A stretch of DNA of 30,134 nucleotides. Origin: JAHWJR01 sp035942035. Its GTDB lineage: Bacteria; Actinomycetota; Acidimicrobiia; Acidimicrobiales; CADCSY01. Below the pieces are notes generated by a model. That model ran no database searches, was not told the DNA's origin, and saw only the letters and a program-made list of their open reading frames with translations. Positions 16,821 through 22,843 of this stretch are shown one piece after another; position 1 is the stretch's first letter, and every line of letters begins with the position of its first letter. The DNA lies in NCBI GenBank assembly GCA_035942035.1, contig DASZDK010000041.1, positions 1-30,134 of the forward strand, written 5' to 3'. Position numbers and translations under genes: made by a program.

Positions 16821-16840
16821 GGTCGCCGGCAACGGCGACC
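16821..16840 (-). terminator. Hairpin downstream of the 76-residue protein gene
   Basis: Perfect 8-base inverted repeat GGTCGCCG / CGGCGACC with a 4-base loop, starting 9 bases after the stop of the small gene on the minus strand. No T-run follows. Confidence 0.4.
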
Positions 16841-16849
16841 GGTCACGAC

Positions 16850-17080
16850 TCAGCCGATCCCGCCACCCTTGGTCAGCTCGCCCAGCAACTCGTGGCAGCG
16901 CTGGGCCCGGCGGGCGTCCTCCTCCTTGACCTGGGTGATGAACTCCTCGGCCTCGGCGTTGCCCTGGGCGTCCTTCAGGTACTGGTCGTAGACCTGGGCC
17001 CCTTTCAGGGCGTGGTACTGGATGCTCACCAGGTCGTACACCAGGTCGTCGGCCGGCGTGTGGGCGCTTCCCATCGTCAC
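16850..17080 (-). CDS. Small helical protein of unknown function (76 aa)
   Basis: An almost wholly helical, charged protein: LVYDLVSIQYHALKGAQVYD, then EAEEFITQVKEEDARRAQRC. The two-helix pattern with YHALKGA and EEDxRRAxR resembles small ferritin-like or rubrerythrin-derived helical hairpins seen in uncharacterised bacterial proteins, but the metal-binding ExxH motifs are not clear. A strong GGAGG lies 4 bases before GTG 17080 and 10 bases before ATG 17074, so either could start it. It lies between the GH3 gene and the VOC gene on the same strand. Confidence 0.8.
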   Translation of the reverse strand: MTMGSAHTPADDLVYDLVSIQYHALKGAQVYDQYLKDAQGNAEAEEFITQVKEEDARRAQRCHELLGELTKGGGIG

Positions 17081-17097
17081 TGCACCTCCGTGGTCGT

Positions 17098-17131
17098 CCG
17101 TCGGGCGGGCAGCTACCCGCCCGGGCGACGG
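17098..17131 (-). terminator. Large GC hairpin between VOC gene and small helical protein gene
   Basis: GGGCGGG / CCCGCCC (17103-17109 with 17116-17122) around a 6-base loop, flanked by an outer CCGTC / GACGG pair (17098-17102 with 17127-17131). It could end the VOC transcript or structure the leader of the next gene. Confidence 0.4.
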
Positions 17132-17161
17132 CGCAACCGGGACCGCACCCCCGGGCCCAGT

Positions 17162-17542
17162 TCAACGGCGACGCAGCGGGTGGTCCTCGGGGACCTCGAT
17201 GAGGGCGATGCGCACGCCGTCGGGGTCGGCGATCCACAGCTCCCGCAGCCCCCATGGCTCCAGCACCGGAGGGCGCAGGATGGTCACCCCGCGCTGGCCC
17301 ATTTCGGCGTGCACGACGTCGAGGTCCCGCACCTGCCACCACAGCGCCACGTTGGGCCCCGCCGGACCGGGGGCCCGCCCCGAGACCTCGAGAAACCCAC
17401 CGCCGGTGAAGAACACCACTCCCCGCCGATCGCCCTCGCCGAACTCGCGGTAGGTGGCCAGGCGCAGCGTCTCACCGTAGAACGCCAGCGAGCGCTCGAG
17501 CTCGACGGGCCGGAGCAGGACACGGCTGGACAGGACCTCCAC
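17162..17542 (-). CDS. VOC (glyoxalase/bleomycin-resistance/dioxygenase) family protein
   Basis: 126 residues, one VOC unit of two beta-alpha-beta-beta-beta modules: VLLRPVELERSLAFYGETL with TYREFGEG, then NVALWWQVRDLDVVHAEM with GLRELWIADPDGVRIALIEVP. The Glu and Asp positions that usually bind metal are partly visible (FLEVSG; ALIEVP). Substrate unknown. GTG 17542 fits the domain start; the longer frame upstream is not VOC-like. A TACCGT box lies 10 bases upstream. Confidence 0.82.
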   Translation of the reverse strand: MEVLSSRVLLRPVELERSLAFYGETLRLATYREFGEGDRRGVVFFTGGGFLEVSGRAPGPAGPNVALWWQVRDLDVVHAEMGQRGVTILRPPVLEPWGLRELWIADPDGVRIALIEVPEDHPLRRR

Positions 17543-17552
17543 GACGACGCTG

Positions 17553-17558
17553 ACGGTA
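17553..17558 (-). promoter_or_regulatory. -10 box of the VOC gene
   Basis: TACCGT on the minus strand, ten bases before the GTG at 17542; this implies a leader of only a few bases. Confidence 0.4.
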
Positions 17559-17599
17559 GCGAGTCGGGGACGGAGTGAGTCAACCGGGACCTGTGCCCC

Positions 17600-17605
17600 T
17601 ACAGT
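17600..17605 (+). promoter_or_regulatory. -10 box of the SHOCT-like gene
   Basis: TACAGT about 62 bases before the ATG at 17668. Unlike many neighbours this gene would have a leader, and it has an AGAAGG ribosome site. Confidence 0.4.
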
Positions 17606-17667
17606 CGGCGGGAGAAACCGGTCGTCAGTGCCGGCGACCGACGCACGAGGACGAGAAGAGAAGGTCG

Positions 17668-17943
17668 ATGGGCGCCCAACGAACGAGCTTTGCCAAGCTG
17701 CAGCGGGACCGCGCAAAGAAGGCCAACGCCGCCGCCAAGCGTGAGCGTCGCCAGTCCAAGCCGGAGGAGACGGAGGAGGAAGCGACGCCGACGGCGCCGG
17801 CCGACTCGGGCGGCGAGCTCTCGGCCGGCGAGCTGCTCGAGCAGATCGAGCAGGTCCACCGCCAGTTCGAGAAGAAGCAGATCGATCAGGAGCAGTACGA
17901 CGAGAAGAAGGCGGAGCTCCTCGCCCGCCTGCCCATCGACTGA
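17668..17943 (+). CDS. Small charged protein with C-terminal SHOCT-like motif (91 aa)
   Basis: The N-terminal half is strongly basic (FAKLQRDRAKKANAAAKRER) and could bind nucleic acid. A Glu/Thr/Pro linker follows. The last 35 residues (LLEQIEQVHRQFEKKQIDQE then YDEKKAELLARL) match the short SHOCT pattern, a C-terminal helix-turn-helix-like oligomerisation motif. ATG 17668 is preferred because AGAAGG lies 4 bases upstream; the longer frame starts in non-coding sequence. Function unknown. Confidence 0.8.
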   Translation: MGAQRTSFAKLQRDRAKKANAAAKRERRQSKPEETEEEATPTAPADSGGELSAGELLEQIEQVHRQFEKKQIDQEQYDEKKAELLARLPID

Positions 17944-17977
17944 ACCCTTCCCCGGGGCCGGCAGCGGTCCGGGACGG

Positions 17978-18628
17978 TCAGAGCCCCGGCGGGCCCAGGC
18001 GGTCCTCCTCGGCGCCCTCCAGCGGGGCGTGACCGAGCTGATCGAGAACCTCGGCGAAGACCTCGTGGGGCTGGGCCCCGAGGACGAGCTGCGAGCGGTC
18101 GATCAGCCAGGCGGGAACGGCGTCGACGCCCACACGGTGGGCAGCTTCGGTGGACTCCCGAACCCGATCGGCGTACGGGCCCTCCTCGAGCACCTCCTTG
18201 GCCTTGTCCGGGTCGAGGCCGGCGTCGGCAGCCACCGCCACCAGCACGTCCAGGTCGCCGATGTCCCGTCCGTCTGACCAATAGGCGGCGAACAGCCGGG
18301 CGTGGAGGGCGTCGTGGCGCCCTTCGTCTCTCGCCCACTCGGCCAGCTCCAGGGAGCGAAGCGACCTCGGGACCCTCGGAGGCGGCCGGTGGCCGAAGCC
18401 AGCACCCTCGATCATCGTGCGGACGTGCTCAGAGAACCCGTCCCCGTAACGGGCCTCGAGTTGCTCCCGGGGGATGCCTTCGGGCGGGTACTCGGGATGG
18501 AGGTCGAATGGGAGCCAGATGATCTCGGCGCCGTACCGGCGCTCCAGCCACGTCGCCCGCTCGAGGGCGACGTAGCAGAACGGTCAGATGTAGTCGCTCC
18601 AGACGACGATCTGGGGTGGGGATGCCAT
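17978..18628 (-). CDS. DsbA/FrnE-family oxidoreductase with in-frame TGA at the first active-site Cys (predicted selenoprotein)
   Basis: 216 residues if the TGA at 18584-18586 is read through. The frame from ATG 18628 runs ASPPQIVVWSDYI, then TGA, then PFCYVALERATWLE, so the TGA replaces the first Cys of the CPFC redox motif (Sec15-x-x-Cys18). All later parts of a FrnE-type DsbA protein are present: FDLHPEYPPEGIPRE, the helical insert, KAKEVLEEG, and the cis-proline loop VDAVPAWLID (Pro172). No start codon occurs between the TGA and Met72, so a downstream start would lose the whole first beta-alpha-beta unit. An 11-bp hairpin follows the TGA. It lies 64 bases after the anti-sigma gene. Alternatives are a point nonsense mutation or a read error (TGC to TGA). 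Sec is my preferred reading, not proven. Confidence 0.78.
18548..18575 (-). promoter_or_regulatory. SECIS-like hairpin inside the DsbA/FrnE-type gene
   Basis: On the mRNA, arms CUACGUCGCCC and GGGCGACGUGG pair over 11 positions with one G-U, closing a 6-base loop UCGAGC. Nineteen bases separate the UGA from the loop, within the 16-37 range generally used for bacterial SECIS elements. The loop's first G is third, not first or second as the usual model prefers, and chance hairpins are common in such GC-rich coding sequence. Confidence 0.55.
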
Positions 18629-18634
18629 GGCCCC

Positions 18635-18640
18635 GGCCTA
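18635..18640 (-). promoter_or_regulatory. Possible -10 box of the Sec oxidoreductase gene
   Basis: TAGGCC on the minus strand, six bases before ATG 18628. The last base departs from TANNNT, but the PfpI-like gene has the same box at the same spacing. Confidence 0.4.
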
Positions 18641-18668
18641 CCCCATCGTTCTCCCCGTCAGGCACGGG

Positions 18669-18692
18669 CGCCGGCGGGTGCCGCCGCCGGCG
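18669..18692 (-). terminator. Hairpin after the anti-sigma-like gene
   Basis: CGCCGGCG repeated with an 8-base spacer; each copy is self-complementary, giving an 8-bp stem immediately after the TAA. No T-run. It may reduce read-through into the oxidoreductase gene. Confidence 0.35.
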
Positions 18693-19646
18693 TTACCCGC
18701 CGGGCGGGGAGCCGATGGCGTCGGCCCGGTACCGGGCGTGGGCCGAGGAGCCGTCGGCGAAGTCCACCCGGACCTCCACGAGCAGGGCGTCGGGACCGGG
18801 GATGTCCTCCCCGCCCACCTGGAGGCGGGCTTCGGTGGTGCCGCCGGCGGTGACCTCGGCGGTGTGGGCGGCCACCCACTCGGAGTCCAAGGCGCCGGTC
18901 CTGACGGTGACCGTGCCCGCCCGCTCCAGGCGGACGCCCACGAACAGCTCGACCCACCGGTAGTGGCCGATGCCGACCTCCACGCCGGCGGCGTCGGCGG
19001 CGGTGACGACCCAGGGGTCGCCCGGCGGCCCGTAGCGCCAGAGGACCAGGTGCCCGCCCGACCACTCGTACTCGGCGACCTGGTCACCGATCAGGCGGAG
19101 CTGGCCGTCGGGCTCGGCGCCGATCACCTCCCGCAGGAACCTGGTCGCCACCTGCTCGGGGTCGGCGGCCCACGCCCGGCTTCCCGTGGCCATCTCGTCG
19201 CGGAGGCGGTCGTAGGTGTCCCAGCTGACGGCCGGGAACATGCCTTCGAAGGGGCCCACGTAGGCGCCCCGGTCGGCCGGCGCCTCTCCGTCCTGCTGCG
19301 ACGGGGTGGTCGTCGGTCGAGGCGTGCCCGCCTCGCGGGCGGCACGCATCCGGGCCGCCTGCTCGGGGGCGTCGCCGGCCTGGTCGGCCGAGTCGGACGC
19401 TGGGCCCACGGCCATGGTGGTGGGCCCGTCGCCGGGGACGAGCACGACCGCGGCGAGGACGGCCAGGAGGGCGGCGGCCACCGAAGCGGCCAACCACGGC
19501 CGCGGCCATGCCGGCGCCCGGCTCCCGACAGGGGGGGCAGCAGCCAGGCGCCGGCTGACCTCCGACCAGGCGGCGTCCACGTCGGGACGGACCCGCTCCG
19601 CGTCCTGGCGCAGCCGGGTGCGCAGGTCGCTCTCCAGCTCAGGCAT
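18693..19646 (-). CDS. Membrane-bound anti-sigma-factor-like protein
   Basis: 317 residues with one transmembrane span (about 51-70, WLAASVAAALLAVLAAVVLV). The 50-residue cytoplasmic N-terminus (LESDLRTRLRQDAERVRPDV) is the size of a sigma-binding tail but lacks the HxxxCxxC zinc motif. The extracellular part has a Thr/Pro linker and a beta-rich domain without a family I can name. ATG 19646 is chosen because GGAG lies 6 bases upstream; this start lies inside the sigma gene, overlapping its end by 8 bases. That coupling, and the topology, suggest it regulates the sigma factor. Confidence 0.75.
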   Translation of the reverse strand: MPELESDLRTRLRQDAERVRPDVDAAWSEVSRRLAAAPPVGSRAPAWPRPWLAASVAAALLAVLAAVVLVPGDGPTTMAVGPASDSADQAGDAPEQAARMRAAREAGTPRPTTTPSQQDGEAPADRGAYVGPFEGMFPAVSWDTYDRLRDEMATGSRAWAADPEQVATRFLREVIGAEPDGQLRLIGDQVAEYEWSGGHLVLWRYGPPGDPWVVTAADAAGVEVGIGHYRWVELFVGVRLERAGTVTVRTGALDSEWVAAHTAEVTAGGTTEARLQVGGEDIPGPDALLVEVRVDFADGSSAHARYRADAIGSPPGG

Positions 19647-20154
19647 CGTCATCTCCAAACTCGTGGCGCAGTGCGGCCAGCCCCCGGCTGAGCAGCGACT
19701 TCACCGTGCCCGGGCGGCAGCCCAGCAGCTCGGCGATCTCGGCCTCGGGCAGGTCCTCCCAGTAGCGCAGGACGATGGCCGCCCGTTGGCGCTGGCGGAG
19801 CCGGGCCAGGGCGTCGGTGAGCTCGCAGGGTCGGTCGCTCACCATCTGGTCCCGGTCCCCGGCCAGCACCGACAGAGCGCTGCGCTCGCGGCCCTGCTTG
19901 CACTGCCACGACCGGCAGGCGTTGACCACCGCGACGCGCAGGTAGGCCGCCGGCGTCTCCACGTAGGAGAGCTTGGGCGCCACCCGCACGAACGCGTCCT
20001 GGACCAGCTCCTCGGCGACCTCGCTGCGTCCCACCAGGAACGTGGCCAGGCGCACCATGGGCACGTACGACGAACGGAACAGCACTTCGACGCCGTCGTC
20101 CGCCACCAAGGGCTGCCGGTCCTGGTCCCCAGGAGAAAGGGCGAGCGAGTCCAC
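19639..20154 (-). CDS. ECF sigma factor, SigE family (sigma-70)
   Basis: 171 residues. Region 2 is seen in LFRSSYVPMVRLATFLVG and ELVQDAFVRVAPKL. Region 4 is in LRQRQRAAIVLRYWEDLPEA and IAELLGCRPGTVKSLLSRGL, the -35-recognising helix-turn-helix. The order and length fit the actinobacterial SigE-type ECF group. The start is uncertain. GTG 20154 gives the usual length and has AGAGGGG just upstream. The frame continues up to 20307, but that extra part is alanine-rich, overlaps the divergent PfpI-like start and looks non-coding. The anti-sigma-like gene overlaps its end. Confidence 0.88.
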   Translation of the reverse strand: MDSLALSPGDQDRQPLVADDGVEVLFRSSYVPMVRLATFLVGRSEVAEELVQDAFVRVAPKLSYVETPAAYLRVAVVNACRSWQCKQGRERSALSVLAGDRDQMVSDRPCELTDALARLRQRQRAAIVLRYWEDLPEAEIAELLGCRPGTVKSLLSRGLAALRHEFGDDDA

Positions 20155-20293
20155 ACCCCTCTTGAGTGCCGGGGGTGGTCCTTGGTTCCACACGTTGCTC
20201 GGCCCGCTCGTGGCCACGACCGCATGGTGGCCCATCGCCGCCGTCGCCGCAGCGGCATCAGCCCGGAGGGGTGAACGCACCGGGGATGGCGGG

Positions 20294-20299
20294 TAGGCC
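20294..20299 (+). promoter_or_regulatory. Possible -10 box of the PfpI-like gene
   Basis: TAGGCC, six bases before ATG 20306; same box and spacing as in front of the Sec oxidoreductase gene. Confidence 0.4.
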
Positions 20300-20305
20300 G
20301 TTGCC

Positions 20306-20827
20306 ATGCTGAACGGACGACGAGTGCTCGTACTGGCCGCAGACCTGTTCGAGGACCTCGAGCTGCTGTACCCGGTCTACCGACTTCGGGAGGAAGGCGT
20401 CGAGGTGACCCTCGCCGGCCTGACACCGGACCCGGTCACCGGCAAGAAGGGCCACGGCCCCGTCCCGGTGGACGCCACGGTCGACGACGTCGACGCCGCC
20501 GACTTCGACGCCCTGGTGGTGCCCGGTGGCTACGCCCCCGACAAGTTGCGCCGGTCGCCGGCGGTGCTGTCGCTGGTGGAGGCGTTCAACGCCGACAGCA
20601 AGCCCATCGCCTTCATCTGCCACGCCGGTTGGGTGGCCATCTCCGCCGGCATCGTCAAGGGCCGACAGGCCACGAGCGTCGACGCCATCCGTGACGACAT
20701 GGTCAACGCCGGCGCCCACTGGGTCGACGAGGAGTGCGTGGTCGACGGCAACCTCATCTCGGCCCGCACGCCGGCCGACATGGGCCCGTGGATGAAGGCC
20801 TTCCTGCACGCCCTCGCCAGCCAGTAG
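20306..20827 (+). CDS. DJ-1/PfpI family protein
   Basis: 173 residues, typical length. The fold covers VLVLAADLFEDLELLYPVYR, the DFDALVVPGGYAPDKLR strand-loop and the nucleophile elbow with Cys105-His106 in FICHAGW. Family members act as deglycases, proteases or stress chaperones, so exact chemistry is open. It is cytoplasmic and divergent from the ECF sigma gene, which may point to a stress role (inference). The Gfo/Idh/MocA gene follows 28 bases later. Confidence 0.92.
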   Translation: MLNGRRVLVLAADLFEDLELLYPVYRLREEGVEVTLAGLTPDPVTGKKGHGPVPVDATVDDVDAADFDALVVPGGYAPDKLRRSPAVLSLVEAFNADSKPIAFICHAGWVAISAGIVKGRQATSVDAIRDDMVNAGAHWVDEECVVDGNLISARTPADMGPWMKAFLHALASQ

Positions 20828-20855
20828 AAACCGTTCGACCAGAGAGGGGGGTGAC

Positions 20856-21905
20856 GTGGACCAGCCCGTGAAGATCGCCGTCGCCGGCAGCGGCTTCGGC
20901 CGGAAGGTGGCCCTGCCCGTCTACCAGGAGCTCGAGGAGTTCGAGCCGGTGGCGGTGTGGTCGCGGCGGCCGGAACGAGCCCGGGAGTTGGCCGACGACG
21001 CCGGCGTGCCGCTCGGCACGTCCGACCTCGGCGAGCTGCTGTCGGCCCCCGGGCTCGAAGCGGTGCACGTGGCCACGCCGGTGACCACCCACGCCCAGTT
21101 CGCCATCGCCGCCGCCGAGCGGGGACTGCACGTGATGTGCGAGAAGCCCCTCGCCAACGACCTGGCCGAGGCGCGGCGGATCGTGGACGCCATCCGCGCC
21201 GCCGGCGTGGTCGGCGCCGTCGACTACGAGCTGCGACTGAAGGACGTGCGCCGGCGGCTGATCGAGTGCGCCCGCGACGTGGTGGGCCGGCCCCGGATGG
21301 TCTCGGTCTCGCTCATCCGCTCCGACCATGCCGATCCCTACACCCGGTCGCACACCTGGGTCCACGACGCCACGCTCGGCGGCGGCCGGCTGCAGGGCTA
21401 CGGGGTCCACGACCTCGACCTGGTGCTCGAGATCTTCCCCGACGTGGAGGCCGTCGCCGCCGCCACCGAGGTCGGAGTGCCACTGCGTACCGCAGGCGAC
21501 GACGGCGAGCTGCGCCCGGTCAGCGCCGAGGACACCTACGTCGTGCTCCTGCGCTTCCGGGGCGGAGGTCTGGGGACCGTGAGCATGGCGGCCACCGCCC
21601 GCCACGACCGGGGCGACGTCATCGAGGTCCACGGTGACGAGGGCACAGTGCGCCTCGACGCCGACCGCAGGCTGTGGTGGGGACGCGCCGGCGAGGAGCT
21701 CCAGTGCGAGGGGCCGCTCGACGCCAGCTCCACCGCCGCCTTCACCCGGGTGGCGAAGAGCTTCTGGTCGGCCATCAGGGAGGGCGGCGTGCCCGAACCC
21801 TCGCTGGAGGAAGGTCTTCGGGTGCAGGCGGTGTTCGACGCCGCTCGCATCGCCGACGCCGAACGGCGCTGGGTCCGACCGGAGCCCGTCACCTCGCCGG
21901 CCTGA
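20856..21905 (+). CDS. Gfo/Idh/MocA family NAD(P)-dependent oxidoreductase
   Basis: 349 residues. The N-terminal Rossmann domain begins KIAVAGSGFGRKVALPVYQE, followed by VWSRRPERA and the family signature MCEKPLA (Glu96-Lys97-Pro98), whose Lys is catalytic. The C-terminal beta-sheet substrate domain has GGRLQGYGVHDLDLVLEIFP, in which the His/Asp pair is also typical of the family. It oxidises or reduces a sugar, inositol or similar polyol; the substrate is not evident. GTG 20856 has GAGAGGGGGG upstream. The TIM-like gene follows after 32 bases and is probably co-transcribed. Confidence 0.92.
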   Translation: MDQPVKIAVAGSGFGRKVALPVYQELEEFEPVAVWSRRPERARELADDAGVPLGTSDLGELLSAPGLEAVHVATPVTTHAQFAIAAAERGLHVMCEKPLANDLAEARRIVDAIRAAGVVGAVDYELRLKDVRRRLIECARDVVGRPRMVSVSLIRSDHADPYTRSHTWVHDATLGGGRLQGYGVHDLDLVLEIFPDVEAVAAATEVGVPLRTAGDDGELRPVSAEDTYVVLLRFRGGGLGTVSMAATARHDRGDVIEVHGDEGTVRLDADRRLWWGRAGEELQCEGPLDASSTAAFTRVAKSFWSAIREGGVPEPSLEEGLRVQAVFDAARIADAERRWVRPEPVTSPA

Positions 21906-21937
21906 CCGGCGCCGACCGGCACGCCGGCGGCGGCTCG

Positions 21938-22678
21938 ATGCGGTACGTCCTCGCCAACTGGAAGATGTACCCGACGGTCGACCAGGCGCTGGCGCTGCTG
22001 CGCACCATCCAAGAAGGTCTCCGTCGCCGGCGCCGGCACGAGCACGATCTTCCGCTGGTGATCGTCTGCGCCCCCTTCGTGGCGTTGGCCCCGCTGCGGG
22101 CGGAGGCCGAGGAGCGGCTGGTCCGGCTGGGGGCGCAGAACTGCCACTGGGAGCCGGAGGGCCCCTACACCGGCGAGGTCGCCGCGCCCATGCTGCGGGG
22201 CCTGGTCGACTACGTGATGGTCGGCCACAGCGAGCGACGCGCCGCCGGGGAGACCGACGACCAGGTCGCCGACAAGGTGGCGGCGGTGGCCGGCGCCGGC
22301 CTTGTGCCCATTCTCTTCGTGGGGGAGGACGAGCAGGGCGACGACGCCCTGGCTCAGACCGAGCAGCGGCTACGGCACGGGGTGCGCGGCGTCGACCTCA
22401 CCCGCCAGCAGGTGCTCGTGGTGTACGAGCCCACCTGGGCCATTGGCGCCGAGCGGCCGGCGGACGCCGAGTACGTGGGCCCCGTGGTGGAGCACCTCAA
22501 GGCGGAGCTTCACCGGCTGGGCTCCAACCGTCCCGAGGTGCTGTACGGGGGCACCGTGGCCGACGAGAACGTCGAGCAGTTCGCCGGGCTCGACGCGCTC
22601 GACGGCGTGGGCGCCACCCGCGGCAGCCTCGACGCCGACCGGTTCCTCGCCATGATCGACCGGGTCACCGAAGTGTGA
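21938..22678 (+). CDS. Triosephosphate-isomerase family protein, divergent paralogue
   Basis: 246 residues, complete TIM barrel. All catalytic residues are present: Lys9 in NWKMY, His97 in GHSERR, Glu164 in YEPTWAIG with loop 6 intact. Two places differ from ordinary TpiA: the phosphate-gripping DGALVGGASL segment reads DGVGATRGSL, with the GG replaced by TR, and the usual Cys of ILCVGE is Phe. This suggests a paralogue acting on another sugar phosphate (for example a tetrulose phosphate) rather than the main glycolytic enzyme, but a true TIM activity cannot be excluded. Pairing with the upstream oxidoreductase supports a sugar pathway. Confidence 0.85.
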   Translation: MRYVLANWKMYPTVDQALALLRTIQEGLRRRRRHEHDLPLVIVCAPFVALAPLRAEAEERLVRLGAQNCHWEPEGPYTGEVAAPMLRGLVDYVMVGHSERRAAGETDDQVADKVAAVAGAGLVPILFVGEDEQGDDALAQTEQRLRHGVRGVDLTRQQVLVVYEPTWAIGAERPADAEYVGPVVEHLKAELHRLGSNRPEVLYGGTVADENVEQFAGLDALDGVGATRGSLDADRFLAMIDRVTEV

Positions 22679-22793
22679 GCCGGGGCGGAGACTCGCCGCC
22701 CACGGCGCCGGCGTGCGCCCAGAGCGCCGCCACCATCTCACCGTAGATGCGCACCCGGCGGCCGGAGCCGGTCGCAGTGACGACGAAACCTCC
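22665..22793 (-). pseudogene. Remnant of a MEDS-domain protein
   Basis: On the minus strand one frame reads GGFVVTATGSGRRVRIYGEM then VAALWA before losing similarity and stopping at 22665. GRRVRIYGEMVALLW is, from memory, the most conserved stretch of MEDS (DcmR-type sensory) domains. There is no start codon in front, the frame closes upstream, and the LE.LWN region that should follow is missing. I read it as a decayed fragment left between the TIM-like gene and the methyltransferase. Confidence 0.5.
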
Positions 22794-22830
22794 GCAAGGT
22801 GTTTCGCCCTGGCCAGGGGGTGCTCGGCGC

Positions 22831-22836
22831 TAGCGT
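22831..22836 (+). promoter_or_regulatory. -10 box of the methyltransferase (leaderless start)
   Basis: TAGCGT, seven bases before GTG 22844 and four before the in-frame GTG 22841. Confidence 0.55.
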
Positions 22837-22843
22837 CGCCGTG

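Noticed and set aside
17978..18415. A separate 145-residue gene starting at Met72 of the oxidoreductase
   Set aside because: It would lack the first beta-alpha-beta unit and the active site, has no ribosome site, and the upstream frame clearly belongs to the same protein.
18302..18853. Plus-strand 183-residue frame opposite the Sec oxidoreductase and anti-sigma genes
   Set aside because: Arginine/glycine-rich translation without domains; it is the shadow of two recognisable minus-strand genes.
20155..20307. N-terminal extension of the ECF sigma factor to 222 residues
   Set aside because: Alanine-rich, not sigma-like, and it would overlap the start and promoter of the divergent PfpI-like gene.
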